Shown in pieces: positions 24,386-35,968 of a stretch of DNA of 64,000 nt (within the stretch, counting starts at the first letter, position 1; the number at the start of each line of letters is the position of its first letter). The position numbers were made by a program, and so were the translations under genes. The DNA comes from Hydractinia symbiolongicarpus (Eukaryota > Cnidaria > Hydrozoa > Anthoathecata > Hydractiniidae). The DNA lies in assembly GCF_029227915.1 (NCBI RefSeq), contig NC_079882.1, positions 3,534,001 through 3,598,000 on the forward strand. The letters run 5' to 3'. Under the pieces are notes generated by a model. The model did no database searches. It was not told where the DNA came from and saw nothing but the letters and a program-made list of their open reading frames with translations.

Positions 24386-27300
24386 ATGGCGCGGAAGAAG
24401 CATAGTGAAACGACAAGAGCGTTGTTCGTTTTGCACCTTTTTGTTAAGTTTGAGGTGGTGTGTGAGGTAAACTAGGCATTTCATGCAGATCCTGAGCAAA
24501 GAATATTAAGTAAAATGAATTTAAATTTTCAGATTTGAAAAAACCTTTCAAATTTCTGCCTTTTGTATTAATTGTGAGTGGATTTTTAAGTTTGACGCTT
24601 TTTCTTGGCAATTTGACTTTAAAAAGAATAAAAGTCTACGATTTGAAAGATATTATTACGTTTCCTTTTTTTGCTTTTGAATTTTACCTCCTTTCTAAAG
24701 TTTTGTGGTTGATTGAAGACCACTTTTTAGCAGTGCACATGTCCTCCAGAAAAAAACAGGCAAATGCATTTGAGTAACGCAGATACTGTTTCAGGTGTGG
24801 TCCCCCCTCTTCCCCTTGTTTTTTAGTATATAAGATTGAAACACATACCGTGAAGGGAAAAAGAGACTGCCTAAAATATAATTTGTTTTATGATCCTGGA
24901 ATCAAATTTACGTTCACCAATAGGAAAATCGGGGGAAATCCAGCACGAGGGTGCTGATAAGCCACATACGCCGTAAAAAGCGCGAGTTCGGGAAAGTGCA
25001 GATGGTTTCAGGGGACAACCGCCAATTTTATTCAAAAACTCACCGGAACTCGCCAGTATATATGCGGGCGTTTGTGACTTATCGGCACCCTCTTAATCCA
25101 GCTAACCAACTGACTCAATTTTTCTAGAAATTCCCAGGACACAAGGCATATTTTTAATGGTGGCAAAAACAATAGAATGAAAATGTTGGGGAAAAGTAGT
25201 ATAGCTATATGTGCTAATTTGAGTATGACTTGTTTTTGTCCATATTCTACCTTATCCTCTTTTTTCTTTTCTGTCCTTATGTGCTTTTAGTGGGTTTAAA
25301 CTAAACATTTTGTCTCTGTGGGTCTTTGCCAAAAATTTTAAAATGGCTGGTTAAATTTGTTTGCAGCTCTCAAAAAAAATCAAATTTATTTCAGGAAAAA
25401 TATTGTAAAAAACATGAATTTAAACAAAATTTAAATGCATAGTAAAAGAAAGAGTCTTTAAATAAACTTCTACTGATGGGACAAATGTATAAAATTTCAT
25501 GCAAAAGAATAAACAAATATTTTGTCAATAATAAAAAGTTAATGTATACCGTACCACCTGAATGTAACTTTACATGTATGCGAGTTTTACAACTTCATGT
25601 AACGATATCATGTCTGCATAAAGAACTTTTACATATCTTTTGTTTACACACAAACTTAATTGCTTTCTATTGCTATCGTCGTGCGCTAGTCATAACAATA
25701 AGATTTGATGAATCCTTTTGTTGTCACATATAACATGCATGCAATATTTACAAAAAAGTTATTAACTATAAGAGTTTTATGACTAAAAAATAATGAATAA
25801 TGAACGCATCTCACATTTTAGTTTCGTCGCAACAAATTACCTGCTTTTCAAAATATGGCAAAATTAGTATTGCTGTATGCGAGTTCTATGATTACTCCAG
25901 AAAAAAAAGGAACAAAAATGAGGACACGCCTGTTTAAAATGATCCAGTTGAAGCTCAATGTAAATATTGATTGTTTAATAGCCAAGAGATTTTGCTACAC
26001 TGCTTATGCTTTGTCATATAGCTCCGCTCTGAATGAATTATATTTTTTCGTTGCTAAAAATTCAGAAGCTGGCAATTTGATTGTTTGTTTTTTTATCCTT
26101 AAGGTCAAATGTTCAATTTAGATGATCAGTGACAGTTGACTAGTCATTATTATATAAGTGCTGTATAATATTGTTGTTCAAACTTCAAGCTAATTTTAGA
26201 TATTTTAGATTATACATTTCTTCGATAATATGAAAGGACCTTTACAAAATGTTCAGCCAGAAGCTCCAACATCATATGAAACTACTGTTGATGCTTCCAT
26301 GCTTAATGAGGACATTCTCTATGGATATAGACTATTTAGAAACCTACTAACACAGCAGAAGAAATACATACAACAACTGGACGAGCATGAACATGAGAAT
26401 AAGAATGATGAAGAGGAAATTGCTGAGAAAGTAACGTTTACCACAAGTAGGTGAAAGATTTTTGACATGTTTGAAGTTAGGCCTAGCTTTCAGTGTTGTT
26501 TACCCAACTATATATGTTGGTATCTATTTAGTGTGTGATAAAAAGTGTACAGCACTGAAACATGCAGCAGCCCTGAGAACCACCTTCATTAAATTGAAGT
26601 CGGCTTGTACATGCCGAACTATATTCTTTCTATGGTCGGAATGCTGAGAAAATTTATTTATTACGTTGGCAAACCGACCTTCTTACACAAATAAGCATCA
26701 AAAATGTAGCTTTAACAAACTGTTACCATTTCCATATTTCGCTCGGAGCTTTATTTGCTATTAACAAGATTCTTTGAGAGTACTCAGTATAGCGTCTGTA
26801 TTTTGTCAGTGTCAATCGACTTTCCTACATTTATCCATGGATGTACGAAAAGATCAGGCCTGGTCAAATGAACGAAGAAATGTTGGCTCGTCAAAGTGAA
26901 CTCCCCAATTTGTCATATAACTTTTTAACATTTGTAATTTACAGAATAAATGATTTACCTCACCAATGAAATCCCCGTTGTCAAGCATCTGTGCAAAATT
27001 TTGCCGGCCTTCAGCCAGTTCAAATCGGCACTTCCGTGCCAACTTTGAATTCTTCAGATTCACAGGGTTGATGCAGTACTTTCCTCTTCAAACAAGTTTT
27101 TACTTTTATTTTGCAAGTAAACTTAATTTAACTAATTAATTGGACATTATGTTCTAAAAAATGTTTAGATCCTATCAAACCAAAGTTAAATTGTTTTTTA
27201 AAGAGATCTCAAGGTACTTTTACAAGTTGGACTTACTGGGAAGATTGGCATGAGAAATTCCCAATATCATATTCACTTTTTGTTAAAAGTTCAGATATTG

Positions 27301-30300
27301 CTATTTAAATAACTATTTTTCCTGCTTCTTCACGACTGCTTCAACCTTCTTATTCACTAAAAAATGTCAAACCAGCTCTAGTTTGTGTTTGTGGCACTTG
27401 ACCCTATTACCTATTTACAGCTCCGATCAACATAATGACTTGCATCCACTAGAATTAATGAGTTTTTACGTGACGCAAACCGTGGTCCTGCATTGAAAAA
27501 ATGTTATATACATTAAAAGCTTAGTGAATTCCTTATTGATTGCTTTTATGTCAAAATTTTGCTGTAATAGGATTTTAATAATGTAAGTGTATATATAATT
27601 GTTTTAGTTAATGATAATTTCAATAATGGAACTTATGAGAATATTACTGAAGTTGTTACCGATATTCGAATTGTGTTGGAGAACTGCTATAGACGCAACG
27701 GATTTACCCATCAAATTTCAAAGTGTGCCAGAAGTTTAGAGCTTGTTCTTGAACAAAAGCTTGCTTTATTACCCAGGTAAAAAAGTATTATTATTCTACA
27801 ATGAATTCATGCAATTTATTTCTGCATTTTAAGGAAAAATTGTACCTTCTCTATAACAGACTGCTGAGAGAAAAGTGCACTTTATCTGCTTCAAATGTTC
27901 ACAGAAAGAAAGAATATCTAAACCTGTCTCTTAGTAAGTCACTTCTTGCGTGCCTCCTGTACTTCATACTTTCATACCAACTCGAAAAAAAAATTGCCTG
28001 AAGTTCTACTAAATTTATAAATATTGTTAATTGTTATAAAGCAGAGACAGTGTTTGTGCACAAAATTGACGATTCTTATTATAGATGGCTCCAGACGAAG
28101 GTGCCAGCCTCTTTCAGAATCTTCTGAAACAGCATTAATGACGCAGTTGAAAATGGAATTTGAAATTGTGGAAAGAGAGAGACGAAAGCAAGTGGAGTTG
28201 GCAAAGCGTTTGGAGTATGAAAAATTAAAAGAACAACTCATTTTTTTTGAAAAAGAAGTTATAACATCATCAATGTTACAAGAAATTCGTTTTTGTTGGG
28301 AGGTATGTTAGTACTGACATAAAAAAACAACCATTCACAATCTTTGACATATGCATGTGATGAAATTTTTTAAATGAATGTCTATTGTCCTTAGTTGTCA
28401 TTGTAAAATTTGTATTCTTTGTCCTTCCGATTACAATTCGGAAGCCAAAATTAATTTTTATCCTGATCAAATAAATTTTTCTTGTGCAAAACGAAAACTT
28501 TTACACCATTTATAAATTGCTGTGTTTGTCTGACTTACCCGAAAGTAAGTTATTTAATTCTAGTGAAATATCTGAAAGTTTTCCATGTGACATGTAAGAT
28601 TTTATTGCTGGTTCTTGGTGGTCAAAAATTATTCTATTTTTTTTCATGTTTCTGTCTTTTTATATTTTAGTGCTTTCTCTTCTAATCATTTTTTTTAAAA
28701 AAAGAATAATTTAATGGTCCTAAAAAGAATTAGAACTAAAGGATATAAAGTCTATTAATTCTAATATAATCTGAATGCCACAATATTCTTGGCTAATTGA
28801 AAAAAATTAAATTTATATATTAAAAGTATAATATAAAAATGTTTTTAACCAAAAATCACAGTCAAAAAGTTATATTAAAAGATTAAGATTGTTTTGTTTA
28901 TATGGCCTCTACAAACTCTGTTCCTTTTGACTTTTTTGACCGAATGATATTACTTTTAGTTACCATGTGTTGGAATTTATGTTTATATGCTGCGAAAGTT
29001 CATGAATATCAATGATTTTAATTACACTGAGTTTGAGATAGCATCGTTTTTCATGGAGAAGAGTATGCTTTTTAGAAAAATTTTTTCAGCTTTACTTGCC
29101 ACACCGAGTCAAAGACAAAGGTAATTGCAGCCCTTTATTTGAAACTTCTCTTTGTGTTGTCATACTTAGGACAACAATCATATACTTCTCAACGCTTTAT
29201 TTTCCACAAAATCACATGGAAGTAACAACTATCGCCATTTTAGAATGGAAACTAGAAAACCGTTATCTTTTCAAGGATGGTTATACACACTGCAGGCTCT
29301 ACTTATAAAGTGGTACAAAACAGCTGATAAAGAAGGATATGAATATGTATGAATGTAAAATGTTTTTTTTATTTTTACCTTGCATTTTACCACTTGATGT
29401 AAGGATGATTCATTTGTTAAAACTGAGAAGAATAAATTAGCATTAAATTCTTTTAGCCTTTTCTAAGAGTGACTTAAAACAAAACCTAAAACAAGATTGT
29501 TGTAGTATGTAAAATCTAACCTGGAATTTTACTATGCGCTACTATCTTTATTGTGATGAGAATCACATAACAAATTCTTTTATTTTAGGCATCTGAAGTT
29601 AATGGATTTGATAAGAGTTTTTTTCAACAACTAGGTATTACATATTTGTAAAATCAATTTTAAATTATTGTAAACCGATGTAAGTACTTTGTTAAAGAAT
29701 GTTTAGGCTTGTGGTACATATGTTTATGGATATAGCATACCCTCTCAGTTTTATTTTTAAAACTTTATCACACCAAAAAAGTGGATCTTGACATGTAATC
29801 AATATAACGTCGTTTGTATCTAGGCAAAGAGAATCCTGTCACTGATGAAGCTGCTTTCTTGCATCTAACATTGAAACAGAAAATGTGTATTCTAAAAGCA
29901 CTATGTGAAGCAGCATTGGTCAGTTATCCATCTTAGTATTGTATTATGATTTTTTTACGCAGTATCTTCCTCTTCACTTATTTTTGACGCTACTATCAGT
30001 GAATAGTGCAACTATTCTGTGAAGAGGGGTTATGACACATTCGTGTCATTTGAGCTGTGGATGTTGCGTATGAACAACAATCACTAACCAGTTATTAATC
30101 TTATACAACGATCCTATTTTTCCGCTAAGTGCTAATCAGAAAAAATAAATTAACAGATATACAGAATCAACTATAGTCACTCGGAGATTTAACCCACAAT
30201 CTTCCATACTGAAAGTGAATGCTTTACTCACAGCCTGCCAGTCGATAACAGATTTTTATATGAAATGATAAACTGGTTTTGATGGTTTAGAGTAATGAAA

Positions 30301-32140
30301 CTGTTGTTGCACATCTGGTACGATGATGTTTTATTGATTTTTTTATGTAGAATGACGATGTTTCGATGTGTTCCAGCCTGGCAGATATACCAATTCTCCA
30401 ACGCCAAGATCTTTATCTTGGACAAGACTTTGAGAAAACTTCGTACTATTTCTTTCCCCAGTTTACTGATACTGACATTAGAATATACAAGAAGTATCAT
30501 CAGTCTAAATTAAAAAAGGTATGTCAAATATTTGGTCCACCAATCCATTTTAAGTGTATTGTACTTGCAAAAGAGTTAAATGTTTAAGTTTTTGGATGTT
30601 GTGAAGGGAAAGTAAGATAGAGATTTCTGTATTTCCAGAAATCCCTTTTCCAAATCCTAAATCCTACATTTTAAAAATTATGAGCATGTAGATCTTATCA
30701 GCAATCATACTATCTTTGTTGACATTAGTTTTCTATTTTCTTTCCCAGATAAAAGAAATTCGTTCCACGTCACATGTTGACGCAGATTACGAGCTTGTGG
30801 CTTGGGACGTCGATTCTCTGCGTGAACTCTTGACCAGCTTTCAGAAAGTAAAGAAAAGTAAAAATTCACACCTCTTTGATTTGGAGCAAACAATAGAAGC
30901 TCTCTATGAGGAGTTAAAATTAAGAGCTGAGAGCTTTGCAAAATTAAATGAAAAAGGGAAGATGGCCATTGTAAAGGAATATTACGCAGAACAAGAACAG
31001 ATCAGTATGTATTTTAGATAAAATATAAAATTTAGTGACTGACGTGCCCTAACTTGAGTTATATTAAGTTAATGAAATTTGGTCAATGTATTGGAATAAA
31101 CAAATATGTAGTTCACTCACTAAGACACGTAACGTTAAAAAAAATTAAAAAATAATTCTTACGCAAGGAAAAAGTATAATCCAGTTTCATTCATACTTCG
31201 TGGCAGTAAGGTGCTTTATTTAAATAATGTCTTAAATAAAAAATAAAAAAAATTGTTCATTTACTTTGTGTTTAAATCCTGTCATTACTTTTGCAAATTA
31301 AGATAGAAAGAAGATTAGTTCTCAACGCTAAACATCAAAATGAAAAACATGTATAGATCATAATTCTTGCCAAAAAAAGGTTATTTGCAATTATATTTAC
31401 AGTAGTTAAAATTACGCTCGCTCCTACTTCCGCGTTTGACGCTAAATTTTTTATTTCAAACTATTGTTCTACGTTTAGATGAACTTGATGCTGCAGTTAA
31501 CCAACCCGTTTTGTCTGCTGCAACGACTTCAATACTTGAGAAAAGCAACAACCAACGGGGTATTCTTACTGCTCGTGCAAAAAGATTATTGGAAAGAAAT
31601 CAAGGTACCCCTCGATCAGGCTCACCTTCGTTTGTTGACCACTTCAGTGACAGCTCTTGTCAGGAATATATTGTCGATTCCCCACTCGGGGTGACTCGAG
31701 AATTGCCTCAGTTAATAAATGGTTTCAATTTGTCTCCTGAATCAAATAACATGTCAACCACCGTAGAAAAAGCAGAACATAGCATAGCTGATATTAAGCA
31801 AAGTGTTGATTTGAGTAAATTAAGCGGGAGTGGTGCAAACGAGATATTGAATGTTAATTGCGAGAGAACAGCATCCGCAGATGTAGACGTTGCTATGAGC
31901 ATATCACCTGTAAAAACAGAAGGAGAAAAAACTTTCAGCTTGTTCACAGCTGTGAAGACATTACCTAACACCCTTATTCCGTCTAATATTTCATCGAGCG
32001 TAACAACTTCATGTATGACAAGTGAACTACAAAACACTTGTAGTGTTTTTTCGAGTAAAAACCCAGAAGAAGAAAGTATGAACTCTGGTGGCACTACTAA
32101 TAATTCATTTGGTGGCATACTTCCCGCATTTCCATCCTGA
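24386..32140 (+). CDS. Bromodomain plus DDT/WHIM-like chromatin protein, BRD10/KIAA2026-like
   Basis: Eleven exons fit: 24386-24466, 26209-26446, 27608-27776, 28047-28302, 28960-29120, 29244-29346, 29589-29634, 29824-29918, 30351-30518, 30749-31004, 31479-32140 (744 residues, phases consistent). Residues about 60-160 resemble a bromodomain: helix Z (EDILYGYRLF), a short acidic ZA loop without a clear WPF shelf, helix B ending ENCYRRNG with the acetyl-lysine-type Asn, and helix C (ISKCARSLELVLEQKL). Residues about 244-440 resemble DDT plus WHIM segments, including LTLKQKMCILKALCEAAL and a YYFFPQF strand. A coiled-coil stretch and a Ser/Thr-rich tail follow. Such proteins read histone marks in the nucleus. 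The BRD10 assignment is by domain order and feel. Exon 1 and the acceptor at 28046 are the least certain parts; an ATG at 26230 is the alternative start. Confidence 0.65.
24938..25103. repeat. Foldback element in intron 1 of the BRD10-like gene
   Basis: GAGGGTGCTGATAAGCCACA at the left end matches, inverted, the right end containing TGTGACTTATCGGCACCCTC. A second matched pair GCGAGTTCGG / CCGGAACTCGC lies inside. About 166 bp, non-coding, MITE-like. Confidence 0.6.
30178..30245 (-). repeat. Probable tRNA-derived SINE fragment
   Basis: On the minus strand GTAAAGCATTCACTTTCA is followed by GATTGTGGGTTAAATCTCC, which resembles a tRNA anticodon arm and a degenerate B box (GGTTCRAATCC). The acceptor stem is not formed. 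It lies in the intron between exons 8 and 9 of the BRD10-like gene. Confidence 0.35.
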
Positions 32141-33454
32141 CACAATGGGTGTCAAAATTATTTTTATCTTTTAAGTGCTATTGAAGAGGAGTAACTTAAT
32201 TGGTATGAATAAGTCTAGAATAGTTGTTGCTCACAAAGAATATCTTTTTACAAATCTTAACAACTTGTTTTGTGCAAATCTTTTTGTTATCGTTTTCTTG
32301 TTGCTGTTTTTGTTGTTTTTACGTTAGGGAAAGGGTGGGTTTTAATCGCAGTTTCTAAGATATCTGCGCCATGTGCTTTTCTTTCGTTTCAGGTATGTAG
32401 TTGTTTTTTTACACCCTGCTTTTGTTAGTAAAAATGTGGCGTATTCTTAGTTTGGACCTTTTATAAAAGTTTAAATATTTACATAAAATATAAATACAGA
32501 TACAAGTTTTGCATATAAAAATTTTAACTATACGTAACAACCTTGAAATCTTAGTAACGTTGTTATGATGTCAGAATCTGCAAAAATGTCGTCTGGAAAT
32601 TACATGAGTGCATTATAATGTTTTTTCTGGTTTGAAGGCTAACCTGCCTTAAAATAGAGGGCATTTTTACATCCCTTAGTCAAAAAATAAAAAAATTGGG
32701 GAAAGCGGAAGGATGCATACAATTTTTCTCACCTACACTGAGTCCCTTTTCATCACAAAAGCGCGAAAGGGCTGTCGATGAAACCGTGCTTAAAAGTTTA
32801 TTGCAACTAACCCCGAATTTTACAATAAAATGAAATTGCTTCCCCAATCCCCTTCCAACAACTAAACGGAAGAAATTAACAAGTAAATTGGAAAGTAAAT
32901 AAACAACGAATATCACGAATTAGATTGTTTCGTGGTTTTTTTAAAATTGGTTTTATGTTTTGACAGTTTATTTATGGATTTGTTATTTTATTTATCAAAC
33001 ATTGAAATATATACATAAAATGAAAATGCTTTCACTTTTCTTTCTGTTATTTAAGTTAAGTTGGGCTGGAATTCCACGTGAATTTGCGCGAACCGGTGTT
33101 CATCATCTACTGCCACATTCCTTCTAAGATTACTGGGAACTAGCTGTATACACATATTCAACAATTCTTCGTTCATGTAATTTGCTATTCTTAGGGAATT
33201 CAAGAAAAGACTTGTTCTCTATTTCAATTCTAATTTATGTTTTTTACATCGGATTGACAAACTATACATATAAGCTATACGTATATACATATAAAAAAGC
33301 TTCTTTGCGTTCTTTGGCTCAATAAACAAAATGTTTTGGCGCTCTTTGACTATAACCGCGGTTTTAAATAATGTCTAATAGCCACTGCAGAAAAGATGTG
33401 AACACACTCTTGGACAATCTTTTCAAAAATTTCCGCGTTTTCCCTTTTTTACTT
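32141..33454. other. Tail-to-tail intergenic region
   Basis: This lies between the 3' ends of the BRD10-like gene (+) and the GPCR gene (-). It should hold both 3' UTRs. No further gene is supported; the minus frame at 32680-32916 shows no domain. Confidence 0.5.
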
Positions 33455-34627
33455 TCATAGGTGTCTAGTTTGTGTTACAGGCGAATTGGTGTTAAGTTCA
33501 GTGGATTGACTTTTACCTGAAGAAGACTGGAGTTTCATTTCTACCATCCTACGGAACAACGCTTTCACTTTTTGCCGAAAATTTGCATCAATGAGTGAGT
33601 AAATAATTGGATTGACTGCGACATGGAAAGAATAAGGAATAAAACCAAATAAATTCAACGCTCTATAGGTATCCTTCGTCACGTTGTTGACTCCAATATG
33701 TTCAATAATTACCCAGGCTAATCTGTTAGGAAAAACAAGCAGTGCAAAAGCCACTAATACAGTAACGAGAATAGCCATTATTCGTTTATTTTCGTTCACT
33801 CTCTTTCGTTGAAAATAGTCATTTCCACTAACGCTAACCGTTGCTGCATTTATCAAAACCGTAAGAATTCGATAATATAAACAAGCTATGCATATAATTG
33901 GGATGAGGAAATAAATAACCATCCACGACCATGTGTATATTAACGAGCTGTATTCAGCAGGCCAATGTTCTTGACATATACCAAACCTTGAAATTTTCAA
34001 GTATAGTAAAGACGGTGTCACAAAAAGGATGGCGGAAAAAAAGTTGCAGCCAATTAAAATAAAAATCCACTTTCGCGATAAACCTTTGCTGAATGGATGA
34101 ACAATCCCAATGTATCTTTCAATAGCAATGATCCCTATAAATCCAAGCGCAGTCACCTGACACCAGTTTACCCCAGCGAAAAGAAACTTACACATGGCCA
34201 ACCCATACGGCCATTTGCATGTCCATAGTCGTGGAATGGAGAATAATAATTGTATCAGGCAGAAAGCTAGATCAAGAGTTGCCAACCCTCCAATTAACTG
34301 GTGACATCTTGTAGCTTTGTCCCAAAACTGCACAGTAACCATCACGACAATTGAGTTACCGATGATACCAACTACTGCAGCGAAAATATTGATACTTTCT
34401 TGTATGGAATGGTATAGAATATCACATTCGTGTTGGACAATCACTACAGATGTGTCGTTCTTTTTTATCAACAAGTTGCACACTTCGGGTATAACTTCAC
34501 AAGTACAATTCACCTTTGGAACATGAAAGATATTGCACAAGTCCTCCAATGTCGTTTCTTCAGTGATATCAAATCCATGTGTCAAGGAAATCAGTAGAAA
34601 AATGAACAGAACATTGCATGAATGCAT
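33455..34627 (-). CDS. Class A (rhodopsin-like) G-protein-coupled receptor, intronless
   Basis: The 390-residue single-exon product begins with a hydrophobic signal-like stretch (residues 1-18), then an N-terminal domain with several cysteines and an N-glycosylation site (NDTS). Seven hydrophobic segments follow. Diagnostic residues: GN in TM1 (IIGNSIVV), LATLDLAF in TM2, a Cys before TM3, ERY in place of DRY at the end of TM3 (IAIERYIGIVHPF), a CQEHWP-type second loop with a Cys for the disulfide, and NPIIY at the end of TM7 followed by the FR helix-8 start. The cytoplasmic tail is Ser/Thr-rich. It should sense an extracellular ligand at the plasma membrane. A peptide or small-molecule ligand cannot be told, and cnidarian lineage-specific expansions make orthology unsafe. 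Confidence 0.88.
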   Translation of the reverse strand: MHSCNVLFIFLLISLTHGFDITEETTLEDLCNIFHVPKVNCTCEVIPEVCNLLIKKNDTSVVIVQHECDILYHSIQESINIFAAVVGIIGNSIVVMVTVQFWDKATRCHQLIGGLATLDLAFCLIQLLFSIPRLWTCKWPYGLAMCKFLFAGVNWCQVTALGFIGIIAIERYIGIVHPFSKGLSRKWIFILIGCNFFSAILFVTPSLLYLKISRFGICQEHWPAEYSSLIYTWSWMVIYFLIPIICIACLYYRILTVLINAATVSVSGNDYFQRKRVNENKRIMAILVTVLVAFALLVFPNRLAWVIIEHIGVNNVTKDTYRALNLFGFIPYSFHVAVNPIIYSLIDANFRQKVKALFRRMVEMKLQSSSGKSQSTELNTNSPVTQTRHL

Positions 34628-35583
34628 GACTCTTTCTTAGATAAATTTTTAAAATCAAGCACTAATTAAGATCAATGCAAGTTTAACGTTAGATACCTTT
34701 ACTATCATTCTTGTGCAGTTAATTATTATTTTTTATATTTTTGTGACATAGATAATAATAAATAAACAAATAACAATGCAAAGGGATATTTTTTCAGCTT
34801 TTGCATCTTCATAGAGAGATGATAGCAATATACACCGTATTCAAAAGACAGGTTCACAAATAAACAATTACGATAAATAAGTATTTTAATGTTTAATAAA
34901 CGTATAACATATCAAATTAATCTCATCCCCAGGTTTCGTTTACGCGTTGTGGCACAGTTAGCACAGAAGAATAGAAGAAGATTGGGAAAGAAATTGCCTA
35001 GCATGAAAGTTTAATTAAAACGGCATCTTTTCATCAACAAAAAAATATATTTTTCTTTAAACAACAAATCTTTTTTTCGAGTAGTTTCTATTTACTTTTT
35101 ATCAATACTTTTTCAAACTTTTTGCAACATGTGTCTTGTTTACCCGGAAATATGCAACCTAGTCTCAAAAAAATCTCCTGTTTTCACCTCGTTATCAAAA
35201 CGAACAAAAAAGATGAAGAGACTTGGTGACGAGATTACAAAATTAGGAATAAATTCCAAGTTTTACCAAAGTTGATATAAGGGTTGTATATTGACCAATG
35301 TTTTGAAATGGTTTAGTCGTGATCTTTTAAACACAATATATCAGACAGCTTGGCTGTTGCTTGCTAGCAAGCGTTTTTCCCTGCACATTAATTTCACCTG
35401 ATTACATTTGACTTCGCTCTCCATCGCACTGCTAGTTATTCTACTAATGCGAACGTTTAAATCTATTTCGCTTGTATTAACTTTTATTGCATGATTTTTA
35501 AGTGGATTAAATATCGACCAAAAAAATAAAAGCAAAATTTATTGGATGCTTTTTGTCGGAAATAATACAAAAATCTCTCAAAC
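34628..35583. other. 5' flank of the GPCR gene
   Basis: AT-rich with no supported gene. It ends at the target site of the LTR retrotransposon. Confidence 0.5.
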
Positions 35584-35588
35584 AATAG

Positions 35589-35755
35589 TGTAATATATTT
35601 TACTAGGTATATATCGGATGCCGTGAGTTTCGGCTGGCTCTCAAAACACGATCCAAGATGGCGTCACAGCATCTGATATCAGACTTTATGTTTATATGTG
35701 ATTAGCTTCTTTTATCAGAAGAATACTTTTTATCTGATGATAGATAAATACTACA
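35589..35755 (+). repeat. 5' LTR (167 bp)
   Basis: Starts TGTAATATATTTTACT, ends AATACTACA. I read it as identical to 40305-40471. Very short for an LTR, so promoter and polyadenylation signals must be compact. Confidence 0.95.
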
Positions 35756-35758
35756 AAT

Positions 35759-35775
35759 TGGCGACGAGGATTCCA
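35759..35775 (+). promoter_or_regulatory. Primer-binding site
   Basis: TGGCGACGAGGATTCCA starts three bases inside the 5' LTR, the expected place for tRNA priming of minus-strand synthesis. TGGCGACGAGGA-type sites are common in animal gypsy elements; the primer tRNA was not worked out. Confidence 0.7.
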
Positions 35776-35968
35776 AGAACTCATGGAGAGGTATATTTCA
35801 TAATTACAAAGCAATCTCGCGTGAAACAAGACGTGTGAATTTTCGAATCAAAACAACAAATTTTGTTGACTCTTACTGTGCGAAAGGAAACTTTGCTAGG
35901 CTGTCCTTTGTAATTTCAAGCGATAGTTATACTTGTGCGCGCGCTCTGAGCATTTCTGTGCAGCTAGC

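Noticed and set aside
24535-24777. Hydrophobic 80-codon plus frame
   Set aside because: It lies in the proposed first intron, has no partner and is AT-rich chance sequence.
30374-30587. Overlapping plus frames around exon 9 of the BRD10-like gene
   Set aside because: Only the frame continuous with exons 8 and 10 keeps the conserved YYFFPQF segment; the others are shadows.
32680-32916. 78-codon minus frame between two gene tails
   Set aside because: No motif or splice context; it sits where 3' UTRs are expected.
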